Shown here: piece after piece, positions 1 to 6,105 of the stretch | Numbering within the stretch: the first letter of the stretch is position 1 | How the letters are laid out: each line of letters begins with the position of its first letter | NCBI GenBank assembly: GCA_017420605.1 | Contig: JAFOIS010000283.1 | Coordinates: forward strand, 1-6,229 | Direction of reading: 5' to 3' | Source of the DNA: Lachnospiraceae bacterium | GTDB taxonomy: Bacteria > Bacillota > Clostridia > Lachnospirales > Lachnospiraceae | DNA length: 6,229 nt | Notes under the pieces: model-generated | Told to the model about the DNA's origin: nothing | What the model saw: only the letters and a program-made list of their open reading frames with translations | Database searches by the model: none | Position numbers and translations under genes: made by a program

Positions 1-211
1 GACTTCGGACGGCGTTCTGGGTGTGATCGATTCGCGCAGGGATATCCCGCTGCTTGCAAAACCGGCGGATCATGCGCGTGTACTGCCGGAGGATGCCGAC
101 CGCCGTTTCATGGAAGACGCGAACGCCGAAGACGTCTATGAAGCCGCGCGTTCGCTGAAGACCGGAGAAAAGCCGGTCTCTGTCTTCAAACGTCCCGTCA
201 TCATTCTATAA
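1..211 (+). CDS. C-terminal fragment of an unidentified protein
   Basis: The frame is open from base 2 and ends at TAA 209-211, giving 69 residues that end in FKRPVIIL. The gene's start lies outside the window. A GTG at 23 could in principle be a start, but the frame stays open upstream of it and no Shine-Dalgarno site is visible, so this is most likely the tail of a longer protein. The fragment is soluble-looking and rich in Asp, Glu, Ala and Arg, with a helical-looking stretch (about residues 45-56) and a short hydrophobic beta-like end. I see no diagnostic motif and do not assign a family. Codon use resembles the downstream genes, so it looks native. The promoter between it and pta suggests a separate transcription unit, although no terminator is visible after its stop codon, so readthrough into pta is possible. 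Confidence 0.6.
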   Translation, partial: TSDGVLGVIDSRRDIPLLAKPADHARVLPEDADRRFMEDANAEDVYEAARSLKTGEKPVSVFKRPVIIL

Positions 212-236
212 TGCTCTAAAAGATGCCTAAATTGAC

Positions 237-265
237 TTGTAAAGAAATGGTCATTTGCGTATAAT
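237..265 (+). promoter_or_regulatory. Probable sigma-A promoter for the pta operon
   Basis: A perfect -10 hexamer TATAAT lies at 260-265. The best-spaced -35 is TTGTAA at 237-242, 17 bp upstream, matching four of six consensus bases. A better-looking TTGACT at 232-237 overlaps it but would need a 22-bp spacer, which is too long for normal sigma-A contact. Transcription would start near 271-273 and give a leader of about 58-60 nt before the pta start codon. The local AT-rich composition stands out from the GC-rich coding sequence on both sides. I see no clear operator palindrome or riboswitch-like fold in the leader. The promoter is inferred from sequence alone. Confidence 0.65.
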
Positions 266-330
266 GACTGTGTATGAGTGTTCATATTTTTCACAAGATA
301 TAGACATGTAGACGAAAGGAGCAACTAAAG

Positions 331-1326
331 ATGGGATTTATTGATCTGATGAAGGAGCGCGCCCGCAAGGCCCGCAAGACGATCGTCCTTCCGGAGACAG
401 AAGACATCCGTACCTATGACGCCGCGGTACAGATCCTGAAGGATGACTTCGCCGACCTTGTCTTTGTCGGCGCGGAAGAGGACATCCGGAAAATGGCGGC
501 CGGCCGCGATCTTACCGGCATCCGTATCGTCGATCCGAAGACCTCCGACAAGACGGCGGCCTATATCGCGAAGCTCGTGGAGCTGCGCCAGAAAAAAGGC
601 ATGACCGAAGAAGAGGCCACGAAGATCCTTCTCAACAATTATCTGTATTACGGCGTGATGATGGTCAAGATGGGCGACGCTGACGGCATGGTATCCGGCG
701 CCTGCCATTCGACGGCCGACACGCTTCGTCCGTGCCTTCAGATCCTGAAGACGAAACCGGGCACGAAGCTTGTTTCCTCGTTCTTTGTCATGTGTGTGCC
801 GGACTGCGAATTCGGTTCCGAGGGCACCTTTGTTTTCTCGGACTGCGGTCTGAACCAGAATCCGACGGCCGAAGAGCTTGCCGCGATCGCAGGCTCATCC
901 GCGGAATCCTTCCGGACGCTGCTCGGCAAGGAGCCGGTCGTCGCGATGCTTTCCTATTCGTCCTACGGTTCCGCGAAGCATGACGACGTCACCAAGGTCC
1001 AGGAAGCGACGAAGATCGCAAAGGAAGCATATCCGGATCTTGCACTCGACGGCGAGCTGCAGCTTGACGCGGCCATCGTTCCGAAGGTCGGCGCGAGCAA
1101 GGCTCCGGGTTCGAACGTAGCCGGCAAGGCGAACGTCCTGATCTTCCCGAATCTTGACGCGGGCAATATCGGCTACAAGCTCGTACAGCGGCTTGCGAAA
1201 GCCGAGGCATACGGACCGGTCACGCAGGGGATCGCAGCCCCGGTCAACGACCTTTCCCGCGGCTGCTCGGCGGAAGACATCGTCGGCGTCGTCGCGATCA
1301 CGGCGGTACAGTGCCAGGCAAACTGA
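331..1326 (+). CDS. pta: Phosphate acetyltransferase
   Basis: Cytoplasmic enzyme that converts acetyl-CoA and phosphate to acetyl phosphate and CoA, the first step of the acetate branch of fermentation. The 331 residues match the short, single-domain Pta family, without the N-terminal regulatory domains of the long enterobacterial form. Recognisable blocks are the N-terminal IVLPETED (18-25), DGMVSGACHSTADTLRP (118-134), SYSSYGSAK (208-216), DGELQLDAA (240-248), KANVLIFPNLDAGNIGYK (266-283) and NDLSRGCSAEDI (306-317). From memory of the Methanosarcina thermophila enzyme, catalytic Ser309, Arg310 and Asp316 and substrate-binding Arg133 fall at the same numbers here, and Arg86 is close to its Arg87, so the enzyme should be active. 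ATG 331 is preceded by AAAGGAG (315-321). ackA follows after 42 bp, the usual partner. Confidence 0.97.
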   Translation: MGFIDLMKERARKARKTIVLPETEDIRTYDAAVQILKDDFADLVFVGAEEDIRKMAAGRDLTGIRIVDPKTSDKTAAYIAKLVELRQKKGMTEEEATKILLNNYLYYGVMMVKMGDADGMVSGACHSTADTLRPCLQILKTKPGTKLVSSFFVMCVPDCEFGSEGTFVFSDCGLNQNPTAEELAAIAGSSAESFRTLLGKEPVVAMLSYSSYGSAKHDDVTKVQEATKIAKEAYPDLALDGELQLDAAIVPKVGASKAPGSNVAGKANVLIFPNLDAGNIGYKLVQRLAKAEAYGPVTQGIAAPVNDLSRGCSAEDIVGVVAITAVQCQAN

Positions 1327-1333
1327 AAAGCAT

Positions 1334-1350
1334 CGGGCATATGCAGCCCG
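1334..1350 (+). other. Small hairpin in the pta-ackA gap
   Basis: CGGGC (1334-1338) and GCCCG (1346-1350) can pair around the 7-nt loop ATATGCA. There is no T-tract after it, so it is not an intrinsic terminator. It lies between the pta stop codon and the ackA Shine-Dalgarno site (AAGGAG, 1358-1363). It could slow mRNA decay or separate the translation of the two genes, but a 5-bp stem may also be chance in GC-rich DNA. Confidence 0.3.
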
Positions 1351-1368
1351 GATCGTGAAGGAGAAAAT

Positions 1369-2565
1369 ATGAAGATTTTGATCATCAATGCCGGCAGTTC
1401 TTCCCTCAAGTATCAGCTGATCGACATGGAAAATGAAGCCGTTATCGCAAAAGGACTTTGCGAACGGATCGGTATCGAAGGCAGCAAGCATACCTATAAG
1501 GTCCCCGGCAAGGAAGACTTCGTCGAAGAGAAGCCCATGCCGACGCACCAGGAGGCCGTAAGCCTTGTCCTCGCGGCTCTTGTAAGTCCCGAGATCGGCG
1601 TCCTTTCGGACATCAGCGAAGTTTCCGCGGTCGGACACCGCGTCCTGCACGGCGGCAGCACCTACACGGAATCGATCCTCATCAACGAAGACGTCAAGCG
1701 CGTCATCCGCGAATGCTTCGACCTCGGGCCCCTGCACAATCCGGCGAACCTGATGGGCATCGAGGCCTGTGAAGCGGTCATGCCCGGTACGCCGAACGTC
1801 GCCGTATTCGACACCTCGTTCGGTATGGGCATGGAGCCGAAGGCTTACATGTATGCCATTCCTTATAAATATTATGAGGAAAACAAACTGCGCCGCTACG
1901 GGTTCCACGGCACGAGCCACGCCTATGTTTCCGGAGAGACGATCGCTTACGCGAATCTTCCGGAAGGGAACCGCCGCGTCATCGTCTGCCACCTCGGCAA
2001 CGGCTCCAGCATTTCCGCTTCCGACAACGGCCGGTGCGTAGAGACTTCAATGGGCCTTACGCCACTTGAGGGACTTGTGATGGGTACGCGGAGCGGCGAC
2101 GTCGATCCGACGGTCGTGCAGTATATCGTGAATCATGACCACATTTCCGTGGACGAAGTTCTCACGATGCTGAACAAGAAATCCGGCGTACTTGCGGTCT
2201 CCGGCGTATCCTCCGATTTCCGCGATCTTGACGCGGCGGCCGAAGCGGGCAATGAACGCGCACGTCTGGCCCTCGACATGTTCGTGCACCACGTCGTGAA
2301 GACGGTCGGCGCCTACATCGCCGTACTCGGCGGCGTCGACGCGATTTCCTTTACCGGCGGTATCGGTGAAAACAGTCCCGCTATCCGCGCACAGGTCATC
2401 GGCCAGCTCGGCTTCATGGGCGTGAAGCTCGATGCCGAAGCAAACAAGACCCGCGGCAAACGCACCCTTATTTCCACACCTGATTCCACGGCCCGCGTCT
2501 ATATCCTGCCGACCAATGAAGAACTCTTCATTGCCAGGGAGACAAAGCGCCTTGCGAATGTTTAA
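1369..2565 (+). CDS. ackA: Acetate kinase
   Basis: Cytoplasmic enzyme of the ASKHA (sugar kinase/actin) fold that transfers phosphate from acetyl phosphate to ADP, giving acetate and ATP. It completes the route begun by Pta. At 398 residues it has normal family length. The N-terminal signature LIINAGSSSLK (4-14) and the second signature around GFHGTSHAY (178-186) are clear. Phosphate-binding segments HLGNGSS (208-214) and GGIGENS (330-336) are also intact. Key residues known from the Methanosarcina thermophila enzyme are present at the same numbers: Asn7, Arg91, Asp148, His180, Asn211, Arg241 and Glu384. I see no lesion. ATG 1369 has AAGGAG 5 nt upstream. The 36-bp gap to the aldolase gene has no obvious terminator or promoter, so cotranscription is likely. 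Confidence 0.98.
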   Translation: MKILIINAGSSSLKYQLIDMENEAVIAKGLCERIGIEGSKHTYKVPGKEDFVEEKPMPTHQEAVSLVLAALVSPEIGVLSDISEVSAVGHRVLHGGSTYTESILINEDVKRVIRECFDLGPLHNPANLMGIEACEAVMPGTPNVAVFDTSFGMGMEPKAYMYAIPYKYYEENKLRRYGFHGTSHAYVSGETIAYANLPEGNRRVIVCHLGNGSSISASDNGRCVETSMGLTPLEGLVMGTRSGDVDPTVVQYIVNHDHISVDEVLTMLNKKSGVLAVSGVSSDFRDLDAAAEAGNERARLALDMFVHHVVKTVGAYIAVLGGVDAISFTGGIGENSPAIRAQVIGQLGFMGVKLDAEANKTRGKRTLISTPDSTARVYILPTNEELFIARETKRLANV

Positions 2566-2601
2566 ACTGTTAATACACGCTAACGATAAAGGAGGTATCT
2601 T

Positions 2602-3570
2602 ATGCCACTCGTAACTTCAACCGAAATGTTCAAGAAGGCCTATGACGGCGGTTATGCTATCGGTGCTTTCAACATCAACAACCTGGAGATCGTCCAGGCG
2701 ATCACGGACGCTGCGGCCGAACTGAAGAGCCCTGTCATTCTGCAGGCTTCCGCAGGCGCGCGCAAGTATGCGAACTCCGTCTATCTTGTCAAGCTCGTCG
2801 AGGCGGCTCTTGCCCTGCATCCGGAAGTTCCGATGGTCCTGCATCTTGACCACGGCGCAAATTTCGAAGTCTGCAAAGACTGCGTAGATAACGGCTTTAC
2901 TTCCGTCATGATCGACTACTCCGGCCATTCCTTTGAGGAAAATATCGAAGAATCCCGCAAGGTCGCCGAATATGCGCACGCGCACGGCGTCGTCGTCGAG
3001 GCGGAGCTGGGCACGCTGGCCGGCATCGAAGACGACGTGAAGGTCGCGGCGGAGGATTCCTCCTATACGCGTCCGGAAGACGTTGAAGAATTCGTGAAGC
3101 GCACCGGCGTCGACTCGCTGGCGATCGCGATCGGCACGAGCCACGGCGCATACAAGTTCAAACCGGAGCAGTGCACCAGAAACGAGAAGGGCATCCTTGT
3201 TCCGCCGCCACTGCGTTTCGACATCCTTGAAGAAGTTTCCAGACGCCTTCCGGGCTTCCCGATCGTTCTGCACGGTTCCTCCTCGGTCCCGCAGGAATAT
3301 GTCAAGATCGTGAACGAATACGGCGGCGCCATGAAGGATGCGGTCGGTGTTCCGGAGGATGAACTCCGCCATGCCGCACAGCTTTCCGTCTGCAAGATCA
3401 ACATTGACTCCGACCTGCGTATCGGCATGACGGCCGGTATCCGCAAGCATTTCGCAGAGCATCCGGAGCACTTCGATCCGCGTCAGTACATCACGGACGG
3501 CCGTGCGAACGTTAAGGCGATCGTTGCCCACAAGATCAAAGAAGTCCTCGGCAGTGACGGAAAGATTTGA
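2602..3570 (+). CDS. fba: Class II fructose-1,6-bisphosphate aldolase
   Basis: Zinc-dependent TIM-barrel aldolase that cleaves fructose 1,6-bisphosphate to dihydroxyacetone phosphate and glyceraldehyde 3-phosphate in glycolysis. The first family signature ends in LHLDHG (80-85), giving catalytic Asp83 and zinc ligand His84. The second, VEAELGTLAGIED (132-144), follows. Likely remaining zinc ligands are His181 in GTSHGAYK and His224 in VLHGSSS. KINIDSD (265-271) carries the substrate-binding Asn and Asp. At 322 residues it exceeds the roughly 285 of B. subtilis FbaA and tagatose aldolases. Its VLHGSSSVP, GGAMKDAVGVP and HPEHFDPRQY segments resemble the longer group that, from memory, includes the Giardia enzyme. 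A tagatose- or sedoheptulose-bisphosphate preference cannot be excluded. The Shine-Dalgarno site AAAGGAGG (2588-2595) is very strong, which fits a highly expressed glycolytic gene. The next gene starts 2 bp after the stop. Confidence 0.95.
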   Translation: MPLVTSTEMFKKAYDGGYAIGAFNINNLEIVQAITDAAAELKSPVILQASAGARKYANSVYLVKLVEAALALHPEVPMVLHLDHGANFEVCKDCVDNGFTSVMIDYSGHSFEENIEESRKVAEYAHAHGVVVEAELGTLAGIEDDVKVAAEDSSYTRPEDVEEFVKRTGVDSLAIAIGTSHGAYKFKPEQCTRNEKGILVPPPLRFDILEEVSRRLPGFPIVLHGSSSVPQEYVKIVNEYGGAMKDAVGVPEDELRHAAQLSVCKINIDSDLRIGMTAGIRKHFAEHPEHFDPRQYITDGRANVKAIVAHKIKEVLGSDGKI

Positions 3571-3572
3571 AA

Positions 3573-5111
3573 ATGTCCAATACAAGTATCGATGCACGCA
3601 GGGAGAGAAGACGCAAGAGAAAACGGCAGGTCCTGATCTATAAGATGCTGATCCTGCTGGCGCTTGTTGCAGCGCTCGTGGTCTGTCTCGTCATGGCGGT
3701 GCGTTCCATCCACCCGAAAACGCCGAAGACACCGGATACCTCCGCAGAGACCTCCTCTGCCTCCGGATCTTCCGGATTGGAAGAGGGAAGCGAGGGAAGC
3801 GGCGGCGAGTCGGAAAGCGTTCCGGCCGATATCTCCGGTTCCGATAAATACCGTACGGATGACCGTGCCGGCGCACTTGCGCTTGCGGAAGATCTTGCAT
3901 CGCATTACGATTACGATACAGCGCTTGCCGTGCTGGCCGGCTACAGCGGATACGCCAACGATAACGAATTCCGGACGCGCATCAACCAGTACACGTCCGC
4001 CAAAGCGGACTGTGTCCCGGTCGACGTCGAAATGGTGCCGCACGTCTTTTATCACTCGCTGATGAACGACTCACGGGGGCTTCGGGAAAGCTACGTCGGC
4101 GAATATGTCGCGATGGGCAACAACTGCTGGATGTGCACAGTGCCGGAGTTCAATACGATGACCCAGCAGATGTACGATTACGGCTGCGTGCTCATCCGCC
4201 TCCGCGATCTTGTCAAAGAGACACGGGACGCGGACGGAACGGTGCATTTTGTGCCGAACGATTCGCTGATGCTGCCGCGCGGCAAGACTGCGGTCATCAT
4301 GTCGGAAGACGACCTGAGTTACTATCACAGCTACGACAACCAGGGCTTCGCGAGTCGTCTCGTCGTCGACCAGGCGACCGGAAAGGTCAAGGCGCTGTAT
4401 CAGGATGAGTTCGGCGGAAGTTACGTGGGTGACTATGACGTCGTCCCGCTCCTGTCGACCTTTATCGACAAGCATCCGGACTTCTCCTACAAAAATGCGC
4501 ACCTCATCGTGGCGATGACAGGGTATAACGGCTGCTTCGGGTACCGGACTGACGCGTCCTACGTGACCGGCGAGCTTCTCGATGACGAGCAGAAAGCCTG
4601 GCTCGAGGATAACCCGAGCTTCAATCACGATAACGAGGTCCTGCAGGCCCGTGCCGTTGCGGAAGCGATGAAAGCGGAAGGATTTGAGTTTGCGAGCCAC
4701 ACCTGGGGACACCTTCGGGCGGGCGACGTCGATCTGGACCGTCTTATCGCGGACAACGAACGCTTTGTCGCCTCGGTCGTCCCGGTGATCGGTGAAGTGG
4801 ATACGATCATCTTTGCGCACGGACAGGATATCGGCGACTGGCACGATTATTCGATGGATAACGAGAAGTTCGCTTATTACAAGGGTCAGGGCTATAACTT
4901 CTACTGCAACGTGGACGGCTCGACGCCCTACTGGATCCAGCTGCGCGACAATTACGTACGGACCGGACGTATCGACCTCGACGGTTACCGCCTCTATAAG
5001 GCGATGATGGGAGAGGAGAACAGTGTCCGGTGCGTGGAAGCCGTCGGCATCCATGACATCAATATGTTCTTCAGCATGGACCGCATGCAGCCGGTAGAAC
5101 TGACGGGCTGA
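3573..5111 (+). CDS. Membrane-anchored polysaccharide deacetylase-like protein
   Basis: The 512 residues begin with a very basic stretch (RRERRRKRKR, 9-18), then one hydrophobic segment (about 21-43). This is a signal anchor that should put the rest outside the membrane. Residues 47-90 are a Ser/Thr/Gly/Glu-rich linker. The C-terminal part resembles the NodB/CE4 fold: PHVFYHSL (156-163) matches the usual leading strand, KTAVIMSEDD (238-247) sits where TFDDG is expected, and HTWGH (376-380) is the HxxxH metal motif. Asp247, His376 and His380 could bind metal, with Asp246 as base. The usual RxPYG motif is replaced by FAHGQD (414-419), and about 128 residues separate the Asp pair from the His motif, far more than usual. 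Substrate is unknown; peptidoglycan or another envelope glycan is plausible. I prefer ATG 3573, with a weak GGAAAG (3559-3564) ahead; an in-frame TTG at 3567 overlaps the fba stop. Translation is probably coupled to fba. Confidence 0.75.
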   Translation: MSNTSIDARRERRRKRKRQVLIYKMLILLALVAALVVCLVMAVRSIHPKTPKTPDTSAETSSASGSSGLEEGSEGSGGESESVPADISGSDKYRTDDRAGALALAEDLASHYDYDTALAVLAGYSGYANDNEFRTRINQYTSAKADCVPVDVEMVPHVFYHSLMNDSRGLRESYVGEYVAMGNNCWMCTVPEFNTMTQQMYDYGCVLIRLRDLVKETRDADGTVHFVPNDSLMLPRGKTAVIMSEDDLSYYHSYDNQGFASRLVVDQATGKVKALYQDEFGGSYVGDYDVVPLLSTFIDKHPDFSYKNAHLIVAMTGYNGCFGYRTDASYVTGELLDDEQKAWLEDNPSFNHDNEVLQARAVAEAMKAEGFEFASHTWGHLRAGDVDLDRLIADNERFVASVVPVIGEVDTIIFAHGQDIGDWHDYSMDNEKFAYYKGQGYNFYCNVDGSTPYWIQLRDNYVRTGRIDLDGYRLYKAMMGEENSVRCVEAVGIHDINMFFSMDRMQPVELTG

Positions 5112-5116
5112 GCCCG
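5104..5116 (+). other. Short hairpin over the deacetylase stop codon
   Basis: CGGGC (5104-5108) and GCCCG (5112-5116) form a 5-bp stem whose 3-nt loop is the TGA stop codon. The sequence after it (AAAACGG) has no T-tract, so it does not qualify as an intrinsic terminator. It uses the same arm sequences as the hairpin after pta. Function is unproven; the mRNA may continue to the terminator at 5289-5323. Confidence 0.3.
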
Positions 5117-5166
5117 AAAACGGAAATCTTAAAGAGCCGCAGGCGAAAAAAACTAATTTGAAAAAT

Positions 5167-5209
5167 GCACTTGCATATTCCGGCGATTCAGTGTAGAATA
5201 TGCAAGTGC
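5167..5209. repeat. Perfect 14-bp inverted repeat upstream of tRNA-Glu
   Basis: GCACTTGCATATTC (5167-5180) is exactly complementary to GAATATGCAAGTGC (5196-5209), separated by 15 bases. There are no mismatches. On the + strand it is followed by TCAGG, not a T-tract, so it is not a terminator for the upstream gene. On the - strand the second arm is followed by ATTTTTC, which makes a weak reverse-direction terminator conceivable, but no - strand gene would use it. The repeat overlaps both elements of the probable tRNA promoter, so an operator or other DNA-level role is the more interesting reading. Confidence 0.85.
5171..5199 (+). promoter_or_regulatory. Probable promoter of tRNA-Glu
   Basis: TAGAAT (5194-5199) matches the -10 consensus at five of six bases. 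TTGCAT (5171-5176) lies exactly 17 bp upstream and shares the TTG of the -35 consensus. Transcription would start near 5206, leaving a leader of only a few bases before the tRNA at 5213, as is usual for tRNA genes. An AT-rich tract (5145-5166) lies directly upstream and could act as an UP-like element. Both hexamers overlap the arms of the 14-bp inverted repeat. Confidence 0.6.
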
Positions 5210-5212
5210 TCA

Positions 5213-5284
5213 GGTCGATTGGTCAAGCGGTTAAGACGCCGCCCTCTCACGGCGGAAACAGGGGTTCGATTCCCCTATCGACTA
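5213..5284 (+). tRNA. tRNA-Glu (anticodon CTC)
   Basis: The 72 bases fold into a full cloverleaf. The acceptor stem GGTCGAT (5213-5219) pairs with ATCGACT (5277-5283), with a G-U first pair. The D stem is GTC/GAC (5222-5224 with 5235-5237). The anticodon stem CCGCC/GGCGG (5239-5243 with 5251-5255) encloses loop CTCTCAC, with anticodon CTC at 5246-5248, which reads GAG. The T stem AGGGG/CCCCT (5260-5264 with 5272-5276) encloses TTCGATT. The discriminator base is A5284. CCA is not encoded (TCG follows), so it must be added after transcription. CTC is the second Glu isoacceptor beside the near-universal TTC one, which fits a GC-rich genome. It stands alone, with its own probable promoter and terminator. 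Confidence 0.97.
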
Positions 5285-5288
5285 TCGG

Positions 5289-5323
5289 AAGCCTGCAGAC
5301 CGGTTCGGTTTGCAGGCTTTTTT
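5289..5323 (+). terminator. Intrinsic terminator after tRNA-Glu
   Basis: AAGCCTGCAGACC (5289-5301) pairs with GGTTTGCAGGCTT (5307-5319) as a 13-bp stem with one G-U pair and loop GGTTC. A run of six T bases follows (5318-5323, overlapping the base of the stem). It begins five bases after the tRNA 3' end and ends only 35 bp before the next gene, so it should also control any transcript entering that gene. Confidence 0.92.
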
Positions 5324-5342
5324 GCAGATTTGAATGAATACG

Positions 5343-5350
5343 AAAGGAAG
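5343..5350 (+). promoter_or_regulatory. Ribosome binding site that fixes a TTG start
   Basis: AAAGGAAG lies 8 nt before TTG 5359. In that frame the only upstream triplets back to the stop TGA (5335-5337) include no ATG or GTG, and the first in-frame ATG would remove the first 43 residues with the conserved N-terminal block. This site therefore decides the TTG start of the VTC-domain gene. Confidence 0.8.
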
Positions 5351-5358
5351 CGTCCGCA

Positions 5359-6048
5359 TTGGAGCACGGGGCGGTACAGTACCGGCATGAATGGAAACAT
5401 GAGATCAGTTACGCGGATCTTCTTTCGATCCGCGCCAGGCTGCGCGCAGTCACGCAGCCGGATCCGCATGCCGTAAACGGCCGTTATATGATCCGCAGCC
5501 TTTATTTTGACAATGCGTCCGATAAAGCGCTCCGGCAGAAGACCGACGGCGTAAACATGCGCGAAAAGTTCCGGATCCGGTACTATAACGGAGACCCTTC
5601 TTCTGTGATCCATCTTGAAAAGAAAAGCAAGATCAGCGGACTCGGCACCAAGTTCTCCGCAAATCTCACCCCAGAAGAAGCAGAAAAGATCGTCACGGGA
5701 GATACGGCGTGGATGCTTGCTTCCTGCGATATGCTCATCCGGGAGCTTTATGCGAAAATGCGGTATCAGGGCCTCCGCCCGCAGACGATCGTCGATTATA
5801 CCAGAGAACCCTATATCTACGTTCCGGGAAACGTGCGGGTGACGTTCGATTATGATATACGCACGGCTCTCCGCAGCACGGATTTTCTCGATCCGGACTG
5901 CGTAACGATCCCGGCAGGCGAGCCTGTCATCCTCCTGGAAGTAAAGTGGGATGATTATCTTCCGGATATCATCCGTGCCTGTGTGCAGGAAAAAGGTCTC
6001 CGGGTCGGCTCTTTTTCAAAATACGCGCAATGCAGGATCTATGATTGA
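5359..6048 (+). CDS. VTC-domain (polyphosphate polymerase-like) protein
   Basis: The 229 residues form a single VTC domain, the triphosphate-tunnel fold that makes polyphosphate from ATP in yeast Vtc4. No SPX domain or membrane segment is present, so it should be cytoplasmic or act at the inner membrane face with a partner. Visible blocks are YRHEWKHEI (8-16), RSLYFDN (46-52), EKFRIRYYNGD (69-79), HLEKKSK (85-91), TKFSANLT (97-104), VDYTREPY (145-152), VTFDYDIRT (161-169), ILLEVKWDDYLP (191-202) and FSKYAQCR (219-226). Candidate phosphate-binding residues, placed by memory of Vtc4 and not by alignment, are Lys13, Arg72, Arg74, Lys88 or Lys89, Lys98, Arg149 and Lys221, with Glu194 as metal ligand. 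The full set suggests the tunnel is catalytically competent. It starts at TTG. A DUF4956-type gene follows after 57 bp, the pairing seen in many Firmicutes. Its true product and substrate are not established. Confidence 0.88.
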   Translation: MEHGAVQYRHEWKHEISYADLLSIRARLRAVTQPDPHAVNGRYMIRSLYFDNASDKALRQKTDGVNMREKFRIRYYNGDPSSVIHLEKKSKISGLGTKFSANLTPEEAEKIVTGDTAWMLASCDMLIRELYAKMRYQGLRPQTIVDYTREPYIYVPGNVRVTFDYDIRTALRSTDFLDPDCVTIPAGEPVILLEVKWDDYLPDIIRACVQEKGLRVGSFSKYAQCRIYD

Positions 6049-6105
6049 GATTTTTACGTATCTGTGGAGATAGGAAGTTGAGTTACAGAATAAAGGAGCA
6101 GAGCA

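Noticed and set aside
895..1992. Long - strand open frame of 365 codons across pta and ackA
   Set aside because: It is antisense to two intact, strongly conserved enzymes, spans their junction, has no Shine-Dalgarno support that I can see, and reads as Arg/Asp-rich low-information protein. It is a shadow of GC-rich codon use.
2560..2584. GTTTAAAC palindrome and GTTA/TAAC repeat between ackA and fba as an operator
   Set aside because: The matches are only 8 bp and 4+4 bp in a short AT-rich gap, well within chance.
2617..3597. Long - strand open frame of 326 codons over the aldolase gene
   Set aside because: Fully antisense to an intact class II aldolase and without a recognisable family pattern; explained by third-position GC bias on the + strand.
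4071..5054. Long - strand open frame of 327 codons over the deacetylase-like gene
   Set aside because: Its translation is Val/Ile/His/Arg/Asp-rich without motifs, whereas the + strand frame has a signal anchor, linker and NodB-like motifs. It is a mirror of the + strand codons.
5167..5209. The 14-bp inverted repeat as an intrinsic terminator of the deacetylase gene
   Set aside because: On the + strand the second arm is followed by TCAGG and then the tRNA, with no T-tract. The real terminator is at 5289-5323.
5309..5340. Promoter built from TTGCAG copies in or after the terminator for the VTC gene
   Set aside because: At 16-18 bp spacing no sequence resembles TATAAT, and the later option would place the -10 on the Shine-Dalgarno site.
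5165..5476. + strand open frame of 103 codons running through tRNA-Glu and its terminator
   Set aside because: It overlaps a perfect tRNA cloverleaf and an intrinsic terminator, enters the VTC gene in another frame, and has no protein-like features.
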